Below, piece by piece: positions 1 to 8,571 of a stretch of DNA of 64,000 bases. The position numbers and the translations under genes are program-made. The stretch's first letter is position 1, and every line of letters starts with the position of its first letter. Source of the DNA: Geomonas edaphica. GTDB lineage: Bacteria > Desulfobacterota > Desulfuromonadia > Geobacterales > Geobacteraceae. The notes beneath the pieces are model-generated. The model worked only from the letters and a program-made list of their open reading frames with translations, searched no databases and had not been told where the DNA came from. Location: assembly GCF_004917075.1 (NCBI RefSeq), contig NZ_SSYB01000002.1:271766-335765 (forward strand), written 5' to 3'.

Positions 1-1
1 C

Positions 2-127
2 GCGCGCGAGGCGTACCAACTGGCGCGAAACAGTTTCGAGGCGTCTTTCGTTGCTGAAGAGGAGAAAAAGGGGTGGGTGGCGGCGCTCGACGCGTTCTTC
101 GCCGCCGCGTGCGGGGAAAAGGCCTGA
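2..127 (+). CDS. add: Adenosine deaminase, C-terminal fragment (cut by window edge)
   Basis: Only the last 41 codons are present, and the gene begins outside the window. The visible residues include LARNSFEASF followed by an acidic/lysine-rich stretch and a short helix ending in EKA. This resembles the C-terminus of adenosine/adenine deaminases of the amidohydrolase family, which hydrolyse adenosine (or adenine) to inosine (or hypoxanthine) in purine salvage. The catalytic metal ligands lie upstream and cannot be checked. A strong hairpin follows the stop codon directly. The family call rests on a short stretch, so it is moderate. Confidence 0.6.
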   Translation, partial: AREAYQLARNSFEASFVAEEEKKGWVAALDAFFAAACGEKA

Positions 128-129
128 AA

Positions 130-195
130 TAAAGTGGCCACGGAGTATATCTGAGACTGCTTTTGCGCTCAGATAACACCCCGTGGCCGCTTTTG
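130..195 (+). terminator. Two-tier hairpin terminator after the deaminase gene
   Basis: An outer stem (134-143 with 181-190, core GGCCACGG/CCGTGGCC) encloses an inner stem (148-155 TATCTGAG with 168-175 CTCAGATA). It is followed by TTTT and preceded by A-rich sequence, so it may also serve the minus-strand gene that ends at 213. Confidence 0.75.
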
Positions 196-212
196 TCACA
201 CGCTGCGTTTCG

Positions 213-578
213 TCAAATCTTGCGTAGTTTTGCGGTTTCTTCTTCCTTCCTCTCGATGCGGTCCTTTCTGCCGAGGGTGCGCATTAGGCTGTTGCAGGTC
301 TGCACCAGTTTCTCAAGCTGACCATTCTCGCCGTAGACCTCGCTGTAAAAGATGTTCTCCATGAGGTGCATGCGCCCGACGTTGCTGCTGGCCTTACGTA
401 ACTGCATGCCGATCGACCACTGCATGCGTTGCAGTTGCAGTGATTTCTCGGGGGTACTTGCCACGCAGGCCTTCTTCACGGCTTCGTCCGCCAGTTCATC
501 GAACAGGGCAGGGTCTCTCTTGTATAGTTCCCGCAGTTCTCCCGGGGTGTAAGATGTGAACTCTCGTCTGGTACTCAT
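213..578 (-). CDS. DUF3135-like protein
   Basis: A 121-residue, highly charged, probably cytoplasmic protein. The N-terminal pattern (ELRELYKRDPALFDELADEA, then an arginine-rich amphipathic stretch with LQRMQWSIGMQLRKA) resembles the DUF3135 family, whose role is unknown. The chosen ATG (578) has a GGAG ribosome-binding site 6-8 bases upstream. A longer reading to 626 is possible but lacks such a site. The gene stands alone, convergent with the deaminase gene. The lysine/glutamate-rich tail looks disordered. Confidence 0.6.
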   Translation of the reverse strand: MSTRREFTSYTPGELRELYKRDPALFDELADEAVKKACVASTPEKSLQLQRMQWSIGMQLRKASSNVGRMHLMENIFYSEVYGENGQLEKLVQTCNSLMRTLGRKDRIERKEEETAKLRKI

Positions 579-799
579 GACACTCTCCTTCTTCCTTTCA
601 TTGCAATAAAAGCCATACTCAAACATCCGATTGAGTTTTTCTAATTGTTATTCAAATTACAAAAAAATGCCAGCAAAATGTATACGGCTGGAGGCTGAGA
701 CAATGCCCGCTTGCAATAAAAATTTAAATTTCTTAACATTAATTACAGGTAACGTTGGTCCGGAGTGATGCCAGGTCGTCATTCGGAAAGGAGGCTGTC

Positions 800-1249
800 A
801 TGCCGGAGAAAAAGGAGAAAACGATTGGTGAACTGGTGTCGGAGCTAGGCGGGGAGTTGCGTGACCTGCTCCGACAGGAACTTGGTCTTTTTGCGGCCGA
901 GATGAAGGAGAAGGTGGTACATGCCGCCAAGGACGCGGCCACCATCGTCGTGGGTGGAGTGCTTTTGTACACGGGGCTCCTAGTGTTGACGGCGGCCATC
1001 GTGCTGGGGCTCGCGACGATCATGCCGGCGTGGGGTGCGGCGCTATTGGTGGCGCTGGGTCTCTTGGCGATAGGAGCGGTGCTCGTTCTTAAAGGCGGAA
1101 AGTATGTGAAGGAGATGGATGCAAAGCCCACGCAGACGATGGGGGCTTTGAAGGAGACGGTAAAATGGGCCAAAACGTTAAGGTTCACGAGCAGCACGCA
1201 TCGGCGGACGAGATTCGCGAGCAGATCCGGCATACGGAAGGCGATATAA
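800..1249 (+). CDS. Phage-holin-like superfamily III (DUF1469) membrane protein
   Basis: A 149-residue protein with an amphipathic N-terminal helix (IGELVSELGGELRDLLRQEL) and two hydrophobic segments (about residues 48-70 and 76-98) joined by a short turn. This is the usual DUF1469/YqjE-like layout of an inner-membrane protein. The start at 800 has an AAGGAGG site 7 bases upstream. It opens a three-gene set with DUF3618 and YtxH proteins, a grouping common in envelope-stress loci. The 3' end overlaps the next gene by 85 bases, so the last 28 residues are basic and atypical and may be a frame extension rather than a functional domain. Confidence 0.75.
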   Translation: MPEKKEKTIGELVSELGGELRDLLRQELGLFAAEMKEKVVHAAKDAATIVVGGVLLYTGLLVLTAAIVLGLATIMPAWGAALLVALGLLAIGAVLVLKGGKYVKEMDAKPTQTMGALKETVKWAKTLRFTSSTHRRTRFASRSGIRKAI

Positions 1250-1761
1250 CCCGGACCGTGCACGATCTTGAGGAACATCTTTCGCCGCAGTACCTGAAGA
1301 CGCGCGGTGTACGCCGGGCGAAACTGTTGGCATGGAAAGGGATCGCAGGCGTACTGCGGTTGGCGCAGCGGACCTCGGTGCAGGCCTCGCTTATCGGCAC
1401 AGCCGCCGCGCTCGTGGCGCTTGGCAACAAGCGGGTACGCGACAGGGTCACCGCCAGCGTTGGGATGAAGAAAACGGTTGAAGTCCCTGTGACGGGGAGC
1501 GCGGCCCGGGCAGCGGGAGCCGGAGCGCTGTGGCTGCTTCTGCGCAGGCTGAACGCGAAAAGTTCGACCGCCGTGGCACCGCCGTTATCGGGGTGGTCTC
1601 TTGCGGCAACCGCCCTCAAATCCTTCCTAAGCGGCAAACGGGCCTCGCAAAAGCACGGCACGCCGCGGGAAGGGAAAAAGCTTGCCTGGCGTGGTCTGGC
1701 GGCAAGCGTAGGCGCCGCCCTTGGGAGCTACTGGTACAACCACAAGGCCGGCAGAGTCTAG
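1165..1761 (+). CDS. DUF3618 family protein
   Basis: A 198-residue protein. The N-terminal motif (SADEIREQIRHTEGDITRTVHDLEEHL) is the DUF3618 signature of a helical segment seen in proteins encoded beside DUF1469 holin-like proteins. Weakly hydrophobic segments follow near residues 72-85 and 110-125, and the rest is basic. The start ATG has an AGGAG site 6 bases upstream and lies inside the preceding gene, so translation is probably coupled. Function is unknown; a membrane-associated stress role is inferred from neighbours only. Confidence 0.7.
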   Translation: MGQNVKVHEQHASADEIREQIRHTEGDITRTVHDLEEHLSPQYLKTRGVRRAKLLAWKGIAGVLRLAQRTSVQASLIGTAAALVALGNKRVRDRVTASVGMKKTVEVPVTGSAARAAGAGALWLLLRRLNAKSSTAVAPPLSGWSLAATALKSFLSGKRASQKHGTPREGKKLAWRGLAASVGAALGSYWYNHKAGRV

Positions 1762-1788
1762 AACCAGCAAGGCTGGAAGGAGGACGTC

Positions 1789-2061
1789 ATGAGAAGACAC
1801 GGACACGCGAGCACCACGGCTGAGGTGGTGAGCTTTTCGGCCGGGGCACTGGTAGGGGCGGGGCTTGCCCTGCTTTACACTCCGAAAACGGGGCATGAGA
1901 TGAGGAAAAAGGTATCCGACGTGACCGGTGACGCCATTTCTAAGATGAAAGGGCTGACTACCGAGGTGCAGGACAAGCTGAACCGGAACCTGCGCAAGGG
2001 GCGTGAGTACGCGGAAGAAAAGGTCTCGGAGCTATCGTCAAACGTTGAGGAATATCACTGA
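1789..2061 (+). CDS. YtxH-like protein
   Basis: A 90-residue protein with an N-terminal hydrophobic helix containing the GALVGAGLALLYTPKTG pattern typical of YtxH/gas-vesicle-like small membrane proteins. A charged coiled-coil tail (KMKGLTTEVQDKLNRNLRKG) follows. AGGAGG lies 5 bases before the ATG. It is the last gene of the DUF1469-DUF3618-YtxH operon and is followed directly by a terminator. Members of this family are often induced by general or osmotic stress; that role here is inference. Confidence 0.75.
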   Translation: MRRHGHASTTAEVVSFSAGALVGAGLALLYTPKTGHEMRKKVSDVTGDAISKMKGLTTEVQDKLNRNLRKGREYAEEKVSELSSNVEEYH

Positions 2062-2090
2062 TAACCGCCGCGGGGCGCAAGTCTCCGCAA

Positions 2091-2120
2091 GAGGCTGCCC
2101 GAAAGGGCAGCCTCCTTTTT
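2091..2120 (+). terminator. Rho-independent terminator
   Basis: A perfect 10-bp stem (GAGGCTGCCC/GGGCAGCCTC) with a GAAA loop and a CTTTTT tail, 29 bases after the YtxH gene. Confidence 0.9.
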
Positions 2121-2204
2121 AAGCGGCACTGCCCGAACTCCAGCGTGCCCCCTCCCTTTTCGAAGGTTCTTCAGGAAATTCCGGGGAAGCACGTGTGTGT
2201 TGCC

Positions 2205-2300
2205 TCGAAGCAGTAAGCTGGCCAAGCGTTCCCCCTGGCCAAGCGTTCCCCCCTTTGCGAAGGGGGGCAAGGGGGGATTTGCCTCTGCTCAACAACCTCC
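2205..2300 (+). repeat. Solo copy of a dispersed CCCCCCTTTGCGAAGGGGGG repeat
   Basis: One arm of a repeat that occurs again as inverted pairs near 35736-35971 and 51285-51555. The conserved parts are a CGAAGCAGTRAGCTGGCCA-like outer segment, a C6-TTTGCGAA-G6 core and an AGGGGGGATTTGC inner segment. In this copy the block GGCCAAGCGTTCCCCC is tandemly duplicated (about 2219-2251). No second inverted arm was found nearby. Confidence 0.75.
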
Positions 2301-2371
2301 CCCCAAACCAGGGTTGACGGCGCCGCCGCAGTATGACAAATTGCCTAAAATTTTTCCCATTCGAGAACCTG

Positions 2372-3889
2372 ATGAACCGACCCATCCAAAAGATCGCCAT
2401 CATCGGTGCCGGAGCGCTCGGCGCCGTCTACGGCAGCCTCCTTTTTACCCTCGACCGTGACTCGGTCTTCTTCATCGCCGACGGAGCCCGCCGCGAAAAG
2501 CTGGCGGCCGATGGGGTGGTCGTGAACGGTACACGTTTTCCCATCCCTGCGTTCACCCCGGAAGAGGCGCCCACCGCGGACCTTGTCATCGTGGCGGTGA
2601 AGCACCGGCAGCTCGACGAGGCGATCGCCGGCATCCGCCGCGTCGTCGGTGAGCGCACCGTCATCCTCTCGGTGATGAATGGCATCGACAGCGAGGAGCG
2701 CATCGCTGCGGTGTACGGCTGGGACAAGGTGCTGTACGCCCTGTCGCTCGGTATCGACGCCGTGCGCGAGGAAAACGCCGTCACCTACCAGAATCTGGGG
2801 CGCATCCTCTTCGGCGAGCGTGACAACACGGAACAAAGTGAGCGGGTCCGCCTTGTCGGCGACCTCTTCCGGCGTGCTGGAATCAACTGCGAGGTGCCCC
2901 CGGACATGGTCCGCAGCCTCTGGTTCAAGTACATGATCAACGTGGGCGTGAACCAGGTATCCGCCGTCCTCGGCATGACCTACGGCGCCCTCAGGGAGTC
3001 CGCCCGCGCGCGGGAAATGATGGACGCCGCCATGCGCGAGGTGATCGCCGTTGCCGTAGCCAAAAAGGTGGATCTTTCCGAGTCCGACCTGGAGGAGTGG
3101 TACCGCGTACTTGGAACCCTGGGCGCTTTCGGTAAGACCTCGATGCTCCAGGATGTGGAAGCGGGACGTCCGACCGAGGTGGACATGCTGGCCGGGACCA
3201 TGATCGCCATGGGAGAGCAGTATCGGATCCCGACGCCGGTGAACCGGGAGCTTTTCTCGGAACTGAAGCGGATTGAAAACGAGAAGGAGAGGGGGACGAT
3301 GACCATTTCACGCACCGTGGACTTCATTCTCGAGCTTGACAAGCTGAAGAGCGTGACCCGCAAGAACCGTTCGAAGGGGAGTGACCGCTACGAGAACTCG
3401 GCCGAGCACAGCTGGCATATCGCCATGATGGCCTACTCGCTCCAGCCCTATGCCCGGACTGTGCTGGACATGCACCGTGTTGTCGGTATGCTCCTCGTGC
3501 ACGATGTGGGGGAGATCGATACCGGGGACACCATCGTCTATGCCACCGAGGGATGGGAAGAGCGTAAGGCCGCCGAACTGGAGGCGGTGCAAAGGATCTT
3601 CGGGATGGTGCAGGAACCGCAGCGCTCCTTTTTTCTGGCCCTCTGGCTCGAGTTCGAGGAAGCGGTGACCCCGGAGGCGCGTTTCGCCCATGCCGCCGAC
3701 CGCGCCATTCCGGCTCTGCTCAACCTGGCGAACGAGGGGCAGAGCTGGCGCGAAAACGGCATCAGCTACGAACGGGTGATAGGACGTATAGGGCCTCCTA
3801 TTGAGGCGGGCTGCCCGGCGCTGTGGGAGTACCTGCTGGGGCGCCTTACCGAGGAGAACGAGAAGGGGTGGTTTGGGGAGGATCGATGA
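2372..3889 (+). CDS. 2-dehydropantoate 2-reductase (ApbA/PanE type) fused to an HD-domain hydrolase
   Basis: A 505-residue protein. Residues 1-305 are a PanE/ApbA ketopantoate-reductase-like module with the dinucleotide-binding motif IAIIGAGALGAVYGSLL, an AVKHRQLDEA strand-helix, and the C-terminal lysine/asparagine region (WFKYMINVGVNQVSAVL). From about residue 310 (MTISRTVDFILELDKLKSV) it continues without a stop into an HD-domain phosphohydrolase like YfbR-type 5'-nucleotidases, with HSW and HDVGEIDTGD metal-binding motifs. Pantothenate synthesis uses the first activity; the second is probably a nucleotide phosphohydrolase. An AAGGAG sits 9 bases before Met310, so the HD protein might also be made separately. 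The start was set at the Met preceding the Rossmann motif; no good ribosome-binding site is visible. Confidence 0.8.
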   Translation: MNRPIQKIAIIGAGALGAVYGSLLFTLDRDSVFFIADGARREKLAADGVVVNGTRFPIPAFTPEEAPTADLVIVAVKHRQLDEAIAGIRRVVGERTVILSVMNGIDSEERIAAVYGWDKVLYALSLGIDAVREENAVTYQNLGRILFGERDNTEQSERVRLVGDLFRRAGINCEVPPDMVRSLWFKYMINVGVNQVSAVLGMTYGALRESARAREMMDAAMREVIAVAVAKKVDLSESDLEEWYRVLGTLGAFGKTSMLQDVEAGRPTEVDMLAGTMIAMGEQYRIPTPVNRELFSELKRIENEKERGTMTISRTVDFILELDKLKSVTRKNRSKGSDRYENSAEHSWHIAMMAYSLQPYARTVLDMHRVVGMLLVHDVGEIDTGDTIVYATEGWEERKAAELEAVQRIFGMVQEPQRSFFLALWLEFEEAVTPEARFAHAADRAIPALLNLANEGQSWRENGISYERVIGRIGPPIEAGCPALWEYLLGRLTEENEKGWFGEDR

Positions 3890-4902
3890 GGAAACTTGCA
3901 AGCTTTGCCGTTGCGCTCTTTTTAGTCGCCGTCACGGTTTCGGGCGTCGGCGCCGAACCGCTGGCGATCACACCCTTTTACACCTTCAACCAGAATCCAC
4001 TTGTGCAGGTCTACGGTCTGCCGGCCGCGGAGAACGCCATTGTGCAGCCGGTGGGAAAGGCCTGGGGGCTTCTCGCTCTCGACGTTGCGAACAGCTACGT
4101 CGAGGACAAAAACGCACGGGAGCACCTGCTTTTGGATGGCGAGAGCGAACGGATCACGCTCGCGCTTCGCTACGGCGTTTCAGAGAACCTGGAACTGGGT
4201 TTCGATCTTCCCATGGTGGCCTACAACGGGGGGATCTTCGACGGATTCATCGAGCAGTGGCACCGGTTCTTCGGGCTCCCACAAGGGAACCGGTTGAGTG
4301 CGACCGATAACCGGCTCCTTTTCCGCTATGACCGTGATGGGGAGGAGCGGCTTCGTATGGACGATGCCACCTTCCGCATGGGCGACGTCCGGCTGAACGG
4401 CGCATGGCAGCTGTACCACGACCGTAGCGTTAATCCCCGCGCGCTTGCGCTGCGTGCCAGCATGAAGCTTCCCACCGGAAGCAGCTCGCGGCTTACCGGC
4501 AGCGGCAGCACCGACCTGGCCCTTTGGCTTACCGGCAGCGATGACTACCAACTCCCGGGGAAATGGGGGCACGCGACCCTCTTCGGTGCGCTCGGCGGCA
4601 TGGGGCTCACCGATGGGGATGTGTTGAAGGGACAGCAGGAGAACCTGGTCGGTTTCGGAACCGTCGGCGGAGGCTGGTCCCCGCGCGACTTCATCGCCTT
4701 CAAGGTGCAGTTTTCCGGGCACACCGCCTTCTACAAGGACAGCGAGCTGAGCGAGCTTACCTCCCCCGCCGTGCAGCTTCTTTTTGGCGGCACCTACGCC
4801 TTCACCCCCTCGACCACGCTCGACATAGCCCTTTCCGAGGACATCATCGTCGGTGCCTCTCCGGACGTCGCCCTTCACCTGGGTCTGGGGCAGCGCTTCT
4901 AG
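3886..4902 (+). CDS. DUF3187-like outer-membrane/secreted protein
   Basis: A 338-residue protein with a clear signal peptide (MRKLASFAVALFLVAVTVSGVGA). It is followed by alternating beta-strand-like segments and an aromatic C-terminal residue (GLGQRF), as in small outer-membrane beta-barrels. The opening ITPFYTFNQNPLVQVYGLP and the repeated RLTGSGSTDLALWL-type strands match the DUF3187 family of unknown function. The ATG overlaps the preceding stop (ATGA) and has a GGGGAGG site, so it is translationally coupled to the PanE-HD gene. No functional link between the two is evident. Confidence 0.7.
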   Translation: MRKLASFAVALFLVAVTVSGVGAEPLAITPFYTFNQNPLVQVYGLPAAENAIVQPVGKAWGLLALDVANSYVEDKNAREHLLLDGESERITLALRYGVSENLELGFDLPMVAYNGGIFDGFIEQWHRFFGLPQGNRLSATDNRLLFRYDRDGEERLRMDDATFRMGDVRLNGAWQLYHDRSVNPRALALRASMKLPTGSSSRLTGSGSTDLALWLTGSDDYQLPGKWGHATLFGALGGMGLTDGDVLKGQQENLVGFGTVGGGWSPRDFIAFKVQFSGHTAFYKDSELSELTSPAVQLLFGGTYAFTPSTTLDIALSEDIIVGASPDVALHLGLGQRF

Positions 4903-4920
4903 GACGAAGAAGCTGCTCCG

Positions 4921-5331
4921 CTACGCCTGCTGTTCGGCTACTTCCTGGTCCGCCGTTGCCTGAACGGACATGATGCTCGGCAGGTTGCTTTCGATCCAGT
5001 CCGCCAGTGCCTCCACTTTCAGTCCGATGTCCCTTCCGAGCGGGGTCAGCGAGTACTCCACGTGAGGCGGCACCACAGGAAACGAGACGCGACAGACGAA
5101 GCCGTCCCTCTCCAGGTACTGAAGCGTCTGCGCAAGCATCTTTTCACTCACTCCTCCCACCTTGCGCCGCAGTTCACTGAATCGGTGCGTCCCTCCCATA
5201 AGGGCGACAAGTACCAGGACACCCCATTGGCTGGTCACATGCTTCAGTATTTCACGCGAGGGACACTGCGTGGAGAACAGCTCTCCGCGGCGCATCTGCT
5301 CTGCCAGGCTAACGGCTTTCGACTCACTCAT
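4921..5331 (-). CDS. HxlR-family transcriptional regulator
   Basis: A 136-residue winged-helix protein. The CPSREILKHVTSQWGVLVLVAL segment and the following FSELRRKVGGVSEKMLAQTL helix-turn-helix match HxlR/MarR-like regulators (YtfH/QorR group). The N-terminal cysteine (Cys23), usual for redox-sensing members, is present. The gene is divergent from an NAD(P)H:quinone-oxidoreductase-like gene, the same arrangement as E. coli ytfH-ytfG. It probably represses itself and that gene until oxidised by electrophiles or quinones; the regulation is inferred from family and context. Confidence 0.85.
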   Translation of the reverse strand: MSESKAVSLAEQMRRGELFSTQCPSREILKHVTSQWGVLVLVALMGGTHRFSELRRKVGGVSEKMLAQTLQYLERDGFVCRVSFPVVPPHVEYSLTPLGRDIGLKVEALADWIESNLPSIMSVQATADQEVAEQQA

Positions 5332-5334
5332 GAC

Positions 5335-5364
5335 ACTTACCTTTTTGTGCGTACTTACTTTTTG
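5335..5364 (+). promoter_or_regulatory. Candidate HxlR operator in the divergent promoter
   Basis: Two direct copies of ACTTACyTTTTTG (5335-5347 and 5353-5364), 18 bases apart, lie at the start of the regulator gene and upstream of the oxidoreductase gene. This is a typical position for an autorepressor site. It was identified by eye only. Confidence 0.4.
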
Positions 5365-5428
5365 AAAGCGTTGTTGTTATGCTCCACCTGTAACATACAT
5401 CGCATCCAGACATAAAGGAGTTAGTCAC

Positions 5429-6286
<858 letters not shown>

Positions 6287-6343
6287 AACGCCCGACTGTC
6301 TCTTCAGTGGGACTGTCATGTCTCTGGCAGCTTTCTCTGACAC

Positions 6344-6379
6344 AAAAAGAGCCCGCCGGCACTGCCGAGCGGGCTTTTG
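6344..6379 (+). terminator. Rho-independent terminator
   Basis: GCCCGC/GCGGGC stem with an internal CGGCA/TGCCG extension and TTTT tail. A-rich sequence on the left suggests bidirectional use. Confidence 0.8.
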
Positions 6380-6443
6380 TATGTTTTGGAGCTGACTGAT
6401 TTCCGAAGCGGTGAGAGGAAGTGAGGCTGGTGACGGGGAAGAG

Positions 6444-6782
6444 CTAACCGGCGAGCATTTTTTTCGAACGGCCGGTCGCACGTGGCGCCGGATGTTGCGT
6501 GTTCTCAATGAGTCTACCGCTTGCGTACTTATGGAGAATGCTGGCGATCAATGTCTGATACGGCATCCCTTCTTCTGCTGCACGCATTTGAATATCTTCT
6601 AAATCTCTCGATGATAGTCGAATGTTGATGCGTTTGTCCTTGGTCAGCGTAGCTGATGCACTGGAAGCATAACGCGCCGTCTCTTCTTTCAGGCCAGGCA
6701 CTGATTGCCACTCACCACTTTCGAACGACGCCATGATGTCGTCTTCATATTGCTTATCTTCAGGTTTTATCTTTTTTCTCAT
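6444..6782 (-). CDS. BrnA/CopG-like antitoxin
   Basis: A 112-residue protein. Residues 48-93 (KDKRINIRLSSRDLEDIQMRAAEEGMPYQTLIASIL in part) form a ribbon-helix-helix DNA-binding fold as in antitoxins paired with BrnT-like toxins. The N-terminal half is acidic and probably wraps the toxin. The gene starts inside the 3' end of the toxin gene (23-base overlap), so the pair is one operon with toxin first, as is usual for brnTA. The C-terminus is basic and probably disordered. The antitoxin is expected to repress the operon. Confidence 0.75.
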   Translation of the reverse strand: MRKKIKPEDKQYEDDIMASFESGEWQSVPGLKEETARYASSASATLTKDKRINIRLSSRDLEDIQMRAAEEGMPYQTLIASILHKYASGRLIENTQHPAPRATGRSKKMLAG

Positions 6783-7098
6783 CGGATGTTCCTTCTTTGA
6801 TATACCTTCTAGTGGCGCTTCTACTTGGGATGATGGTTTTAAGGAATATTTCTTTTTCTGTTTCTACAAATGGGACAAGATGGACGTAACCTCGGGCATG
6901 GATAACAAAAATGCGCTGGTTTGGATAACGCTCTTTATTAGGATGCTCCACTACATCTAAGAGGCCACCTGTTGAAATAGATACCAAGGTTTCCTCAAAT
7001 GAAATGCCACGTTCGGACTTCAGGCTCATGTTCTTGTCTGAGTTCCAGTTGACTGGTTTCATAGAGGTGATTTTAGCTTCTTGTGTGCCTTTTGTCAT
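6760..7098 (-). CDS. BrnT-like toxin of a type II toxin-antitoxin pair
   Basis: A 112-residue protein. The layout NWNSDKN near the start, LKSERGISFEETLVSI, GLLDVVEHPN and the C-terminal IFLKTIIPSRSATRRYI matches the BrnT family of RelE-fold ribonucleases, which cut RNA and halt translation. The chosen start (7098) has GGAGAG about 9 bases upstream. Starting at the internal MKPVNWN is an alternative and would match most relatives better. The antitoxin gene overlaps the end. Local GC is lower than in neighbouring housekeeping genes, as often in transferred modules. Confidence 0.75.
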   Translation of the reverse strand: MTKGTQEAKITSMKPVNWNSDKNMSLKSERGISFEETLVSISTGGLLDVVEHPNKERYPNQRIFVIHARGYVHLVPFVETEKEIFLKTIIPSRSATRRYIKEGTSDEKKDKT

Positions 7099-7144
7099 CT
7101 CTAAAAGCTCTCCGGCCGGGAGGAACCTGGTGACCTGCAGGTGC

Positions 7145-7178
7145 AAAGAAGCCCACCGAAATATCCGGCGGGCTTCTT
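7145..7178 (-). terminator. Terminator between the unknown gene and the toxin-antitoxin operon
   Basis: AAGAAGCCC-CCG/CGG-GGGCTTCTT stem around a short AAATAT loop. It should end transcription of the minus-strand gene at 7219-7590 ahead of the toxin gene and could also act on the opposite strand. Confidence 0.6.
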
Positions 7179-7218
7179 GTTGTTCTGAGAGGGACTGCTT
7201 TTCAATGCTACACTTAAA

Positions 7219-7590
7219 TCATTTTTTCTTACCTGCCAGTCGCTCGCACAGGTCCTTGAACGCCTTCGTATCCACCTTCAGTTCCACCGGTTTGCCGTTG
7301 TCCTGGTAACCGATGGTGACGAGACCGCCGACGATCTCGTGCTCCATCTCGGCGAAGAGAACGGCACGCGGGTTGATGAGGAGATTGCCGGAGCGCAGAA
7401 AACCCCTTCCTTCGAGGTCCCTCGCCATTTCCTCCTGCTCGGTCTTGTGCACCTTTTTGAAGAGCTGCTTACGAACTGCGCTGCCGTCGAACCAGACGTC
7501 GATCAGGCGCGTATCGTCGCCTACGAGCGGATTCTCGGCGGGAGTGGTGAGTTGGGCGGCAAGGATTTTGTCGGTATTGATGTAACGCAT
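7219..7590 (-). CDS. Unknown 123-residue protein
   Basis: I do not recognise a family. It starts MRYINTDKILAAQL with AAGGAG 6 bases upstream. It has mixed alpha/beta character, with a central basic helix (VRKQLFKKVHKTEQEEMARDLEGRGF), a LINPRAVLFAEME strand and a lysine tail. No signal peptide or membrane segment is visible, so it is probably cytoplasmic. It lies upstream of the toxin-antitoxin pair but is separated from it by a terminator. Confidence 0.6.
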   Translation of the reverse strand: MRYINTDKILAAQLTTPAENPLVGDDTRLIDVWFDGSAVRKQLFKKVHKTEQEEMARDLEGRGFLRSGNLLINPRAVLFAEMEHEIVGGLVTIGYQDNGKPVELKVDTKAFKDLCERLAGKKK

Positions 7591-7957
7591 TGAACACTCC
7601 TTGGATAGAGATGAAGGGAAGGAGCCGGGCTCGGCTTTGTAGCCCCCGACATCCATAACATACCTCGTATCTTCTTGAAACATGCGAATCGGCAGAAGCG
7701 GGTGCATCCGCCTTTTCGTTCTTCGCCAATCAATGAGCCGTAACCGCAATGGGTTGCGCGCGGCAGTATGGCAAAAACGGGGCACTTTCTCAAATTGATT
7801 TTACAGGTGGAGGTTTCGGCTTCCTCAGTGGTGCTTGGAGCTCCTGCTTGCATTGCGCCATCGGCGGAGTAGACTTCTGTAAGTTTTTTATAATTGAGGT
7901 GGGTTAATTGTTGAACGGACCACGACTTTCGCTGATGCGAAGCAAGGGAGGTGCGAC

Positions 7958-8389
7958 GTGGGTTATCGGATCATACGAAACTACCGGAAAATGCCCCCAA
8001 CGAAGTTTCACACCTTGGTGCAGAGGGTGGCTGCTGCCCTCTCTGACAAGACCAAGTTTCCCGATTCATTTTGGGAAGGGAGGTTGGCGCTGTTCCAGGC
8101 GTTTCTGGCTGCAGTGCTCAAACACGATGCGGTGCATAACCAGTCCATCATGGGCAACAGGCTGTTGATTATGGAACGCGACGAACTTCAGAGGCAACTC
8201 GTCATTTACCTCGAACAGATTGCTTTGCACCTGGAAATGGCCGCCATTTCGAAACCCGAGGTGTTCAGCGCTTCAGGATTTGACCTGAGCAGGGACAAAA
8301 GAGGACACGGTCGGGGTAAGGGCGTAAATGCGGCACTCAGTGCCGTTCAGAGCGAGCAGGAAGGAGGGGAGGGCGGTACTTCATCTTGA
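7958..8389 (+). CDS. Unknown 143-residue helical protein, possibly a shortened family member
   Basis: The GTG start has a strong GGGAGG site 6 bases upstream. The protein is mostly helical (FHTLVQRVAAALSD, ALFQAFLAAVLKHDAVHN, LIYLEQIALHLEMAAISKPEVF) and ends with a conserved-looking SASGFDLSRDKR followed by a disordered glycine/serine tail. I recall the same helical layout ending in an SGFDLRR-type motif in longer Geobacter proteins that continue into fibronectin type III-like domains. If so, this copy is truncated after the helical part. That comparison is from memory and unverified. Confidence 0.6.
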   Translation: MGYRIIRNYRKMPPTKFHTLVQRVAAALSDKTKFPDSFWEGRLALFQAFLAAVLKHDAVHNQSIMGNRLLIMERDELQRQLVIYLEQIALHLEMAAISKPEVFSASGFDLSRDKRGHGRGKGVNAALSAVQSEQEGGEGGTSS

Positions 8390-8439
8390 TGCGGTTCCAG
8401 CTCTCCACCGCATAAGTGGCATTACCCCACCTCTTTGCC

Positions 8440-8471
8440 AGGGGGTGCCCCTCGGCACCCCCTGTTTTTTT
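8440..8471 (+). terminator. Strong Rho-independent terminator
   Basis: A perfect 10-bp stem (AGGGGGTGCC/GGCACCCCCT) with a CCTC loop and a seven-T tail after the unknown gene ending at 8389. Confidence 0.9.
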
Positions 8472-8571
8472 CTGCTCTCGCCGGACTCCCTTCTTTTCAA
8501 GGCACCCCGTAGACCGTCCTCCGCGCCAGCGCATCTTTCCTGCCCCTGCTGATCCCTAATAACCTGAGAGT

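Noticed and set aside
5362-5396. -35/-10 pair for the quinone oxidoreductase gene
   Set aside because: Candidate hexamers (TTGAAA, TATGCT, TAACAT) have wrong spacing in every combination tried.
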